A stretch of 64,000 nt of DNA from Romboutsia ilealis (lineage in GTDB: Bacteria > Bacillota > Clostridia > Peptostreptococcales > Peptostreptococcaceae), in NCBI RefSeq assembly GCF_900015215.1, contig NZ_LN555523.1, forward strand, positions 916,912 through 980,911, in the 5' to 3' direction. This document shows, in pieces, positions 55,070 through 63,232 of the stretch. The notes below the pieces were generated by a model. The model did not search any database. It was not told the DNA's origin and saw only the letters and a list, made by a program, of their open reading frames with translations. Made by a program: the position numbers and the translations under genes. Each line of letters starts with the position of its first letter. Position 1 is the first letter of the stretch.

Positions 55070-56527
55070 GTGTTACTTTCTAATCTTGTAATTAACAAAG
55101 ATGAACCAATTTATATACAAATAAAAAGATATATAAGTAATATGATATTAAAGGGATTGATACCTAATAATAGCAAGCTACCTTCTACAAGGGAGCTTAG
55201 TCAAGTTTTAAATGTAAGCAGAAATTCTGTAACTTTAGCCTATGAAGAATTAAAAGCCGACGGGCTAATATATTCAGTATCAGGTAAGGGAACTTTTACA
55301 AAGTCAAATAGTAGTTTAAATCAAAGTAATTGGTGCATCAATTGGGAAGATAAACAAAATAGTTATTCTAAAGTGGCAAATGATATGGATATAATAAAAA
55401 ACGAAATACCTTGGGAAAATAACTTAATTTCTTTTAAAAGTATATCTCCAAATGGAGATATGTTTGATATAGATGAATTAAAAAAATCATTTTTAAATAG
55501 ATTATCTTTAGAGGGACATAAATTACTTAATTATGGCTATGCAAAGGGATATAAGCCTCTTATCGAGTATTTATTAGAATATATGAGTAAAAAAGGTGTG
55601 GATACATACAATAAAGATATATTAATAACTAATGGATTTACAGAAGGTTTAGACATTATTTTATCTTCTTTTACTTCATCTGGAGATTATATAATTTGTG
55701 AAAATCCAACTCATAATACATCTATAAAGATTATGAAGGCCTTAGGTTTAAAGTTGATAGGAATAGATATAAATGAAAATGGATTAGATTTTGATTTGTT
55801 AGAAGTAAAGTTAGAAAAATATAAAGATAAAATAAAGTTTGCTTATATTACACCGTCATATCATAATCCAACTGGCACAGTAATGTCACCTGAAAATAGA
55901 TACAAATTTTATAATTTGATGAAAAATAATAATATACCAATTATAGAGGATGGATTTAATGAAGAACTCCTTTATTCTAGTTCTCATATATTTCCTATAT
56001 GCTCATTAGATAATTTAAGTAATGGCATAATTTATATTGGTAGTTTTTCAAAAATATTATTTCCAGGTATGAGAATAGGATGGATATTAGCAGATAAAAA
56101 TGCTATTTCAAAATTAGAAAGTGTAAAAAGATGTAGAAATATACATGTATCTTTTTTGGATCAAGGAATATTATATGATTATCTACAAAATGGAGCATTT
56201 GAAAAATATATTAAGAAAGTGCGTAAATTTTATGGAGATAAATTTAACTTTGCATATAAATGTGTAGAAAAATATATTCCTAATGAATATATTTTTGGAG
56301 ATGGCGGACTTCATTTATTTTTAAAACTTAAAAATATAGATACTAGAGAATTATTAAATAAGTGTTATGAAAAAGGCGTTATTTTTATGCCAGGAGATAT
56401 ATTTTATATTAATAATGAGGTTAATAATACTTTAAGATTAGGCTTTTCTAGATTATCCTTTGAAGAAATAGAAAAGGGTATAAAGATTATTGGTGAAACT
56501 ATTAAAGAACTCCCTATTAAAGATTAA
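55070..56527 (+). CDS. MocR/GabR-type PLP-dependent transcription regulator
   Basis: This 485-residue protein joins an N-terminal GntR winged helix (about residues 8-75; LPSTRELSQVLNVSRNSVTLAYEEL) to a class I aminotransferase-like domain (about 105-480). The PLP lysine is Lys328 in IGSFSKILFPGMRIGW. MocR regulators bind PLP-linked ligands and control PLP, GABA or amino-acid genes. Translation starts at GTG behind GAGGTGG. The usual divergent target gene is absent. The neighbouring upstream DNA is the ddl remnant, so its original target may be lost. Confidence 0.88.
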   Translation: MLLSNLVINKDEPIYIQIKRYISNMILKGLIPNNSKLPSTRELSQVLNVSRNSVTLAYEELKADGLIYSVSGKGTFTKSNSSLNQSNWCINWEDKQNSYSKVANDMDIIKNEIPWENNLISFKSISPNGDMFDIDELKKSFLNRLSLEGHKLLNYGYAKGYKPLIEYLLEYMSKKGVDTYNKDILITNGFTEGLDIILSSFTSSGDYIICENPTHNTSIKIMKALGLKLIGIDINENGLDFDLLEVKLEKYKDKIKFAYITPSYHNPTGTVMSPENRYKFYNLMKNNNIPIIEDGFNEELLYSSSHIFPICSLDNLSNGIIYIGSFSKILFPGMRIGWILADKNAISKLESVKRCRNIHVSFLDQGILYDYLQNGAFEKYIKKVRKFYGDKFNFAYKCVEKYIPNEYIFGDGGLHLFLKLKNIDTRELLNKCYEKGVIFMPGDIFYINNEVNNTLRLGFSRLSFEEIEKGIKIIGETIKELPIKD

Positions 56528-56674
56528 AATATGGAGTTTTTTAATAGTTTTTATTAGATAAAATTATAATAGAAAATGTTATTTGGTTGTATAGTTATAT
56601 ATTTTTATGGATATAGAAATAATGATTAAATATAAAATATAATATTTTTATAAAAAACTTATTACCTATATATT

Positions 56675-56700
56675 TTTTGTTAAAATGTGTATGTAACAAT
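56675..56700. promoter_or_regulatory. Palindromic site before the MarR gene
   Basis: TTGTTA and TAACAA flank a short spacer about 70 bp before the MarR start codon. MarR proteins often autorepress at such sites. Confidence 0.4.
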
Positions 56701-56762
56701 TGAAGTTAAATGTAGATTTTATTATAATAATATTTGAAAATAAAACTATGGAGAGCATTACT

Positions 56763-57215
56763 ATGAGAAAAATAGAAGAAGTGTTAAATAAATTATTAGT
56801 TCAATTATTTTATGATATCTTACACATTGAAGAAAAGTCTCTTAAGAATACAGAATTTCCTGATTTATCTATAACTGAAATACATACAATAGAGGCAATT
56901 GGATTGAATAAGTCTAGAACTATGGGAGAAATTGCACACGACTTAAGAATAACTGTAGGGACATTAACTACAGCTGTAACAAAGCTTATCAAAAAAGGTT
57001 ATGTTGAAAGAAAAAGAATTGAAGAAGATAGAAGAGTAGTACTTGTGAACTTAACTTCTAAAGGAGAAGAGGTCTATAAAGTGCATCAAGTGTTTCATGA
57101 AGAGATGATATGCTCGATACTTAGCAATTTCTCAGATGAAGAAGAACTAGTTTTATCAAAGTCACTTGAAAAGTTAAATGTTTTCTTTGAAGAAAAATAT
57201 AAAAGCTTCCAATAA
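56763..57215 (+). CDS. MarR-family transcriptional regulator
   Basis: This protein of about 150 residues has a MarR winged helix (about 35-110; LSITEIHTIEAIG, MGEIAHDLRITVGTLTTAVTKLIKKGYVERKR and EEDRRVVLVNLTSKG). It is similar to FabT-type regulators of fatty acid synthesis, but no fab genes are adjacent. The frame extends to a TTG at 56700. GGAGAG at about 56750-56755 gives proper spacing to ATG 56763 (MRKIEEVL). A terminator follows directly, so it is monocistronic. Confidence 0.82.
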   Translation: MRKIEEVLNKLLVQLFYDILHIEEKSLKNTEFPDLSITEIHTIEAIGLNKSRTMGEIAHDLRITVGTLTTAVTKLIKKGYVERKRIEEDRRVVLVNLTSKGEEVYKVHQVFHEEMICSILSNFSDEEELVLSKSLEKLNVFFEEKYKSFQ

Positions 57216-57230
57216 TATGGGAGCTTTTTA
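57201..57230 (+). terminator. Terminator of the MarR gene
   Basis: AAAAGCTTCC pairs with GGGAGCTTTT around AATAATAT, followed by Ts. It overlaps the last codons and runs toward repeat C7. Confidence 0.82.
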
Positions 57231-57424
57231 TGGTTAATTATACTGATATTATAATGTTTTAAAAAATGTGTATAACTTATGAAGGTAAGCAATATTAACA
57301 AGCTATTTTGAGAGTAGAAAAAATTTGAAATGATTTGCTTACACAGTGACTCAAGAAAGGAACTAAGTTATTTGGACATGAATTATTTTGCCGATATATT
57401 GGTTAAGCGAAGTAAATTTTTTAT
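57229..57424 (+). repeat. Mosaic hairpin repeat, copy C7 (decayed)
   Basis: An old, AT-drifted copy. The left module is still recognisable (TGATATTATAATG, GGTAAGCAATATTAACAAG, TTTTGAGAGTAGAAAA). In the right module the unit-1 hairpin is TTACacaGTGA and the unit-3 hairpin CCGATATATTGG. The end is AAGCGAAGTAAATTTTTT. Confidence 0.7.
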
Positions 57425-57512
57425 TTTATTGATATAGTGTTATAATTATTAGCACTATTATATATTTATAAAAATATATAATAGTACTAATAAAATATTA
57501 GGGGATGAATTT

Positions 57513-58634
57513 ATGAAGAATATAATTGGGGATACAGTCTTTATAATCATAATATTGTTTATTCACTTATTAGTTATAAGTACTCAATTAATAAGTAGCA
57601 AAGATTATTTTTATGGAGTATATATAAGATCTATAGAGCTAGATGATAACTTTAAAAATAAAATTGGTAAAGGATTTAAGTTTAGTTTAAATAAAGGATT
57701 ACTCATAGTTATAATGATATATTTTATAGTTAAATTTTTATTTATGTTAAATACAGGTATAAATATATTATTAATTAGTTGTATATATTTATTTATAGCT
57801 TATATCAATTTAAAAAAAGCATATACAAAAGTAAAGGAATATAAGAATAAATATATAACTGAGCATAATATAGAGATAAATAAAAAATATGATAAATTCA
57901 ATAATGTATATAAAGATAAAGAGTTAACTTTAATTCAAAATAAAGTAGTTAAAAAGTTTAAAGTATTATTTGGAGTATGTGTAGGACTTTCAATACTTTC
58001 ATTTTTATATGTAGCTATAAATTATAAATCAATGCCCGAGACTATTATAACCCATTGGGGAGCTAATGGAGAGCCCGATGTTTTTTCACGAAAGTCAATA
58101 AAAGATGTATTTTTAATGAACTTTATAGATTTATCTATGGTTATATTATTGGTATATATATTCTTAGGTAGTTTGAGGAGTAGAATTTATATAGATAATG
58201 ATAAAAAAGATGAAAAGCTAATAAAAGCTAAAAAATATTTAAATGGGATAGGATATTCATCTTTACTTCTTATACTTAGTATGCAGTCTATGACAACAGT
58301 AATACCTATATATATTGTTAAGCAAGAAAATATACCTATAGCAATTGTAATTATAGGATGTATAGTTCCAATATTTATTACAGTAGCTTTGATTTATTTT
58401 TATATAATGATTACCTCTTTAAATACAAAAGATAAATCTGTTTATAAAATGGAAAGTGATGATGAAAAATGGATATATGGATTTATATATTATAATAAGG
58501 ATGATCCACAGTTTTTAGTACAGAAAAGGTTAGGTGCTGGATGGAGTGTAAATATGGCAAATCCTAAAGGTAAAATATTTACAGCACTTTTATTTATAAT
58601 AACAGTAGTATCTTTGGTTTTACCATTTATTTAG
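57513..58634 (+). CDS. DUF1648/DUF5808 membrane protein
   Basis: This 373-residue protein has about eight membrane segments. A DUF1648 element is visible at about residue 173-195 (MPETIITHWGANGEPDVFSRKS). A DUF5808 element is near the C terminus (DDEKWIYGFIYYNKDDPQFLVQKRLGAGWSVNMANPKGK in outline). Such proteins commonly accompany GntR-type regulators and ABC transporters of the YtrA/SdpI neighbourhood, as here. Function unknown; related SdpI-type proteins give immunity to secreted toxins. AGGGGATG precedes the ATG. Confidence 0.82.
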   Translation: MKNIIGDTVFIIIILFIHLLVISTQLISSKDYFYGVYIRSIELDDNFKNKIGKGFKFSLNKGLLIVIMIYFIVKFLFMLNTGINILLISCIYLFIAYINLKKAYTKVKEYKNKYITEHNIEINKKYDKFNNVYKDKELTLIQNKVVKKFKVLFGVCVGLSILSFLYVAINYKSMPETIITHWGANGEPDVFSRKSIKDVFLMNFIDLSMVILLVYIFLGSLRSRIYIDNDKKDEKLIKAKKYLNGIGYSSLLLILSMQSMTTVIPIYIVKQENIPIAIVIIGCIVPIFITVALIYFYIMITSLNTKDKSVYKMESDDEKWIYGFIYYNKDDPQFLVQKRLGAGWSVNMANPKGKIFTALLFIITVVSLVLPFI

Positions 58635-58701
58635 ATATATTTTATAAATATATAAAGAGAGATATTTGATAATTTTAATGACAAAAAATATAATTAATGA
58701 A

Positions 58702-58741
58702 AAAAGATAGGTACTAAATTAATTTAGTATCTATCTTTTTT
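58702..58741 (+). terminator. Terminator of the DUF1648 gene
   Basis: AAAGATAGGTACTAAATT pairs with AATTTAGTATCTATCTTT, with a following T-run. Confidence 0.9.
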
Positions 58742-58810
58742 GTTATATAAATACATTAATGAAGTGTATCAAAAAAAGATAGACATAAAGGAACGAAAAT
58801 GTTATTATAT

Positions 58811-58855
58811 GTATATAATTAATATATACACTTTATATACACTTTATATACACTG
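58811..58855. promoter_or_regulatory. Operator region of the YtrA-like operon: three 11-bp repeats
   Basis: TATATACACTT is repeated at 58823 and 58834 and, with one change, at 58845 in perfect 11-bp phase. It directly follows an imperfect palindrome GTATATA...TATATAC (58811-58829). It ends five bases before the ribosome-binding region of the GntR gene. Confidence 0.7.
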
Positions 58856-58870
58856 GAAAGAGGTGATACA

Positions 58871-59245
58871 TTGAATATAAATATAAGTAATACTTCAACA
58901 ATACCGTTATATGAACAAATACAAACACAAATAAAAAGCCAGATACTAAATGGCAACTTAAAGTCAGGAGAGGGTTTACCATCTATAAGAAATTTAGCAA
59001 AAGAGTTGAAAGTAAGTATAATAACAACGAAAAGAGCCTATGAAGAATTAGAAAAAGAAGGATTTATAGAAACTGTGACAGGAAAGGGTACATTTGTATC
59101 AAAACAAAATACTGAGAGATTAAAAGAGATTACACTATATGATATAGAAAATAAACTAGAAGAAATTATAAAACAAGCAAAAGTAGTAGGCGTTACGTTA
59201 GAAGAGGGAATTGAAATATTTAAAAGTATATATGAAGAGGTATAG
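58871..59245 (+). CDS. GntR-family regulator, YtrA type
   Basis: This 124-residue short GntR regulator has a winged helix at about 10-80 (IPLYEQIQTQIKSQILNG, LPSIRNLAKELKVSIITTKRAYEELEKEGFIETVTGKGTF in outline). A short helical tail serves for dimerisation, as in YtrA. It starts at TTG with AGAGGTGA upstream. The ABC genes follow after 11 bases. YtrA homologues repress their own ABC operons and respond to cell-wall-active compounds. Phased repeats upstream are the probable operator. Confidence 0.87.
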   Translation: MNINISNTSTIPLYEQIQTQIKSQILNGNLKSGEGLPSIRNLAKELKVSIITTKRAYEELEKEGFIETVTGKGTFVSKQNTERLKEITLYDIENKLEEIIKQAKVVGVTLEEGIEIFKSIYEEV

Positions 59246-59256
59246 GAGGTTAGATT

Positions 59257-60108
59257 ATGAATGCTATAGAAATTAGAAATTTAAGTAAAACCCTAGATGG
59301 ATTCACTTTAAGTATAGATAAACTAGATATAAAAAAAGGATTTATAACTGGGTTTATAGGTCCTAATGGTAGTGGTAAAACAACGACTATAAAATTAATA
59401 ATGAATATGTTAAACAAAGATAATGGAACTATAAAGGTGTTTGATAGAGAATATAAAATAGATGACTTATATATAAAAGAAACAATAGGATATGTTGGAG
59501 ATATTTCTGGATATATGAAAGAAGCAAAATTAAAGGATATTAAAAAAAATATAGCTTTATTCTATAAAAATTGGGATGAGAGTTTATATAAATACTACTT
59601 AAATAAATTTAATATAGATGAAAATAAAATATATAAAGAATTATCTAAAGGTCAACAAAAAAAGTTTGAACTTATAATGGCACTTTGCCATCATCCAAAG
59701 TTAATAATAATGGATGAACCAACGGCAAACTTAGACCCAATAGTTAGAAATGAATTTATAGAAGTTTTACAAGAACATATAGAAAAAGATGGAGTAACAG
59801 TTTTCTATTCTACACATATAACTTCTGATTTAGATAAAGTTGGAGATTATTTAGTATTTATATACAATGGGAAAATTATACTAAATGGAGATAAAGAAAG
59901 TATATTAGAAAGCCACAGAATAATAAGAGGTAGTAAAGATTTATTAGATGATGATACAAAGAAAGCTTTTATATCATACAAAGAAAGCTCTTTTGGATTT
60001 GAGGGATTAACTTCTAATCATAATGTAGCATATGAGATATTTGGAGAAGAAGTAGTCTATGATAAAGCGAATCTAGAAGATATATTAATGTATTATACTA
60101 GGGGGTAA
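59257..60108 (+). CDS. ABC transporter ATPase, YtrB/BcrA-like
   Basis: This 283-residue ATPase has Walker A GPNGSGKTT, a relaxed signature LSKGQQKKF, Walker B LIIMDEP and switch His in STHITSD. The C-terminal extension (about 215-283) is typical of drug- and peptide-type exporters of this class. It should energise the adjacent permease. GGAGG precedes ATG. It sits between the GntR gene and the permease with gaps of 11 and 3 bases. Confidence 0.9.
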   Translation: MNAIEIRNLSKTLDGFTLSIDKLDIKKGFITGFIGPNGSGKTTTIKLIMNMLNKDNGTIKVFDREYKIDDLYIKETIGYVGDISGYMKEAKLKDIKKNIALFYKNWDESLYKYYLNKFNIDENKIYKELSKGQQKKFELIMALCHHPKLIIMDEPTANLDPIVRNEFIEVLQEHIEKDGVTVFYSTHITSDLDKVGDYLVFIYNGKIILNGDKESILESHRIIRGSKDLLDDDTKKAFISYKESSFGFEGLTSNHNVAYEIFGEEVVYDKANLEDILMYYTRG

Positions 60109-60111
60109 GTT

Positions 60112-60762
60112 ATGAATAATATTATAAATCTTACAAAAATGAGTTTTACAAATTTAAAATCAGTATATAAACAAATATGGTTTATATGGATAGTATGGAT
60201 AGGAGTAGCTATTTTTAATCCATTCTTTTTAAATATGTTATTTGGACTAAGTATACTATTAACCCTATATCAAGTAATGGCATATGAAGATAATAATGGT
60301 ATAAATTATTTAATATCGTTTCTTCCAGTAAAGAGAAGTGAATATGTTATATCTAGATATTTATTAGGTATTGGAAGTTTATTATTATCTATAATAGTAA
60401 TATATATAGTACACCTAGTATCAACACAAATAAATCCATTAAAAGAAGTACCCATAAAAATTTTATTACCAATAAGTATAACTTCAGCTATATTAGCTAT
60501 GTCTGTAATAATTCCTTTAGTTTTAAAGTTTGGCATAAATAAGGGAAGAGTATTCATGTCTATAATAATTATGGCTATAGCTATGGCGCCTATATCAATA
60601 ATATCAGATATAAGTAAAAATCCTAAAATGATAGATAATATTATGAATATAATCAATAATATAGGTCTGCCTATTATAGTTAGTATTATAAATATAGTAA
60701 TGATACTAATATCTATATTTATAAGTATAAAATTATATCAACATAAAGAAATAAAAGAATAG
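60112..60762 (+). CDS. ABC-2 type permease of the YtrA-like operon
   Basis: This 216-residue protein has six membrane segments, the expected minimum for an ABC-2 permease. DNNGINYLISFLPVKRSEYVISRYLLGI is the cytoplasmic coupling loop region. It starts three bases after the ATPase stop. With a single short permease the transporter is probably a homodimer. The exported compound is unknown; immunity or stress response is the typical role. Confidence 0.85.
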   Translation: MNNIINLTKMSFTNLKSVYKQIWFIWIVWIGVAIFNPFFLNMLFGLSILLTLYQVMAYEDNNGINYLISFLPVKRSEYVISRYLLGIGSLLLSIIVIYIVHLVSTQINPLKEVPIKILLPISITSAILAMSVIIPLVLKFGINKGRVFMSIIIMAIAMAPISIISDISKNPKMIDNIMNIINNIGLPIIVSIINIVMILISIFISIKLYQHKEIKE

Positions 60763-60799
60763 TACGTAGTTTATTGAATAATAGAGAGCACGTAGAAGA

Positions 60800-60830
60800 A
60801 TTAAGGGTTATTTAAAATAGCCCTTAATTT
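60800..60830. terminator. Bidirectional terminator
   Basis: TTAAGGGTTATTT pairs with AATAGCCCTTAA, between the convergent ABC permease and the small 75-aa gene. Confidence 0.75.
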
Positions 60831-60842
60831 ATTTAAGATTTA

Positions 60843-61070
60843 TTACTTTTGATATATTTTTGGTATAAACATTGTAACATTATCTAAGCTAGTAATAGAA
60901 TTATAAATAAGCTCAGCGTTATCTTCTAGATTATTATTATCAAGTTTTAAGCTTAGTATAATAGAATTAAGTAAATATATATCTAATATATTAGAATTAT
61001 CTCTGAATATTAATTTAATTCCATTATTACATCTAAGAAAGTTTTTTAAAATCTCATAATTAATTTTCAT
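60843..61070 (-). CDS. Small hypothetical protein, 75 aa
   Basis: This 75-residue protein starts MKINYEILKNFLRCNNGIK, with GGGGG eight bases before the ATG. It looks alpha/beta with no membrane span. Asn and Leu are frequent, and one Cys is present. It is convergent with the YtrA-like operon and ends near their shared terminator. I do not recognise it. The strong ribosome-binding site is the main support. Confidence 0.6.
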   Translation of the reverse strand: MKINYEILKNFLRCNNGIKLIFRDNSNILDIYLLNSIILSLKLDNNNLEDNAELIYNSITSLDNVTMFIPKIYQK

Positions 61071-61208
61071 ATATTACCCCCTGTTTATGATAACTTTATA
61101 ATATAATAAATACCAATAAACTTCAAATTAAAACTATTAAATAAATTAAATTTGCTTTATATCAATACATTTTATATAATTAACTTATTATACCTTGGAG
61201 GTAATCTT

Positions 61209-62006
61209 ATGGAAGTTAATATAAAATTAGACAACCTAAGAAAAAGACTATTAGAATTAGAAAGTGTAGCAATAGCTTATTCAGGAGGGGTAGACAGCAA
61301 CTTTTTACTTAAGGTAGCAAAGGAAACTTTAAAAGATAAAGTAATTGCAGTAACACTTCATGCTATTATGCATTCAGATAGAGAGATAGAAGAATCTATA
61401 AATTATGCCAAAGAATTTGGTGTTAATCATATAGTTGTTAATGTTGATAATTTTAAAATTGAAAAATTTATAGAAAACAATACTGATAGATGTTATTACT
61501 GTAAAAAAGAAGTATTTAAAATCATAAAAGAAATCGCAGCTAAACATAATATAAAGTATGTACTAGATGGAACTAATTTAGATGATTTAGGTGATTTTAG
61601 GCCAGGTCTTAAAGCACTTGAAGAATTAAATATAATAAGTCCGCTTAAAGAGTGTGGATTAACGAAAGATGATATAAGATATTTATCAAAAAATATGGGA
61701 CTTAATACTCATAATAAGCCTGCTTTTGCATGTCTTGCAACTAGAATACCATATGGGACAAAAATAACAAAAGAATTGCTTAAAAAAATAGAAAAAAGTG
61801 AAGAATACTTAATAAGTATAGGATTTAATCAATTTAGAGTAAGAGCACATAATGATATTGCAAGAATAGAAGTTGGTAAGGATGAAATATATAAATTTTT
61901 CAATGAAGATTTATTAAATAAAACTGATAAAAAATTAAAAGAAATAGGATTTAAATATGTAACCCTAGATATGGCAGGATATGAAATGGGAAGCATGAAT
62001 AAGTAG
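61209..62006 (+). CDS. larE: LarE-like ATP-dependent sulfur transferase
   Basis: This 265-residue PP-loop protein has the nucleotide-binding SGGVDS near residue 22. It contains RCYYCKKEVF, LDGTNLDDLGDFRPGLKAL and AFACLATRIPYG. LarE adds sulfur to the nickel-pincer cofactor of lactate racemase. The three visible cysteines (CYYC plus ACLATR) suggest the cluster-type rather than the sacrificial single-Cys mechanism. No larA, larB or larC lies nearby, so the role is not certain. The frame begins at 61152, but GGAGG favours ATG 61209. Confidence 0.82.
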   Translation: MEVNIKLDNLRKRLLELESVAIAYSGGVDSNFLLKVAKETLKDKVIAVTLHAIMHSDREIEESINYAKEFGVNHIVVNVDNFKIEKFIENNTDRCYYCKKEVFKIIKEIAAKHNIKYVLDGTNLDDLGDFRPGLKALEELNIISPLKECGLTKDDIRYLSKNMGLNTHNKPAFACLATRIPYGTKITKELLKKIEKSEEYLISIGFNQFRVRAHNDIARIEVGKDEIYKFFNEDLLNKTDKKLKEIGFKYVTLDMAGYEMGSMNK

Positions 62007-62024
62007 TACATTTAGGAGGATGAC

Positions 62025-63170
62025 ATGAAAAAAAGTTATACATTAATATCACCTTGCTTTTTTGGTATGGAAAAAATGCTAGCAAGAGAGATAAAGGATT
62101 TAGGATTTGAAATAATCAAAACAGAAGATGGAAGGATTACATATAAAACTGGTGAAGATGGAATAGCTAAGGCTAATATGTGGTTAAGATGTGCAGAAAG
62201 AGTTCATCTTAAAGTAGCAGAATTTGAGGCTAGAACATTTGATGAGTTATATGAAAATACTAAAAGAATAAATTGGTCAAGATATATTCCATATGGAGCA
62301 CAATTTCCAGTATCAAAAGCATCATCTATAAAATCAAAATTATATTCTACAACAGATATACAGTCTATAGTAAAAAAAGCTATAGTTGATAGCCTTAAAA
62401 AAAGTTATATGGAAACTGGTATATTAAAGGAAGATAAAGAAAAGTATCCAGTATATGTATTTTTACATAAGGATAAAGTTACGATATCAATAGATACAAC
62501 TGGAGATGCACTTCATAAAAGAGGATACAGAGAAAAAGCAAATAAAGCTCCAATAAGAGAAACATTAGCAGCAGGGATCATGAGTTTAGTGCCATGGAAA
62601 CCAGGAAGAATATTAGTAGACCCGATGTGTGGATCTGGAACTATGCTTATAGAAGCTGCAATGATGGGGATAAATATGGCTCCTGGTCTTAATCGTGAGT
62701 TCATATCAGAAAAATGGAGAACATTAGATAAAAAAATCTGGTGGGATACTAGAAAAGATGCTTTTGATAAAATAGATAATGATGTGGAATTTAAAATATA
62801 TGGATATGATATAGATGAAGAAGCACTAGAAATTGCAAAGGAAAATGCTGAAATAGCAGGTGTAGATGAATATATAGAGTTTAAATTAGGAAATGCCATA
62901 GATTTTAAAAGTGATGAAGAATATGGATTTATAGTTACGAATCCTCCATATGGAGAAAGACTAGAAGACAAAGAAAGTGTACAAAGCTTATACAAACATT
63001 TAGGATATACATTTAGAAATTTAAAGAATTGGTCATATTATTTAATAACTTCGTACGAGGACTTTGAAAAAGAATTTGGACAAGAAGCAGATAAAAGAAG
63101 AAAGTTATACAATGGAATGCTAAAAACTAACTTGTACCAATATATAGGACCACGTCCACCTAAAAAATAA
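62025..63170 (+). CDS. THUMP-domain class I SAM RNA methyltransferase (RlmL/YpsC-like)
   Basis: This 381-residue protein has an N-terminal ferredoxin-like/THUMP region (about 1-155) and a Rossmann methyltransferase domain (about 165-375). The SAM motif is DPMCGSGTMLIEAAMMG, and the catalytic NPPYGERL is typical of N2-guanine or N6-adenine methylation. It resembles the N-terminal half of RlmL (23S rRNA m2G). It starts 18 bases after larE with GGAGGATG and is co-transcribed with it. Confidence 0.9.
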   Translation: MKKSYTLISPCFFGMEKMLAREIKDLGFEIIKTEDGRITYKTGEDGIAKANMWLRCAERVHLKVAEFEARTFDELYENTKRINWSRYIPYGAQFPVSKASSIKSKLYSTTDIQSIVKKAIVDSLKKSYMETGILKEDKEKYPVYVFLHKDKVTISIDTTGDALHKRGYREKANKAPIRETLAAGIMSLVPWKPGRILVDPMCGSGTMLIEAAMMGINMAPGLNREFISEKWRTLDKKIWWDTRKDAFDKIDNDVEFKIYGYDIDEEALEIAKENAEIAGVDEYIEFKLGNAIDFKSDEEYGFIVTNPPYGERLEDKESVQSLYKHLGYTFRNLKNWSYYLITSYEDFEKEFGQEADKRRKLYNGMLKTNLYQYIGPRPPKK

Positions 63171-63180
63171 TTAATAATTT

Positions 63181-63225
63181 CCCCCTTAAGATAATATATA
63201 TAACATAAAGAATATTTTAAGGGGG
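63181..63225 (+). promoter_or_regulatory. Hairpin that sequesters the ribosome-binding site of the last gene
   Basis: CCCCCTTAAGATA (63181-63193) pairs with TATTTTAAGGGGG (63213-63225) around a 19-base loop. The right arm is the GGGGG Shine-Dalgarno sequence for ATG 63233. Confidence 0.75.
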
Positions 63226-63232
63226 TGTAATT

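Noticed and set aside
1543..57424. Repeat family as group II intron fragments or a CRISPR array
   Set aside because: Copies are tens of kilobases or several kilobases apart with no regular spacers. I see no intron 5' GTGYG-like end, no domain V hairpin and no reverse transcriptase.
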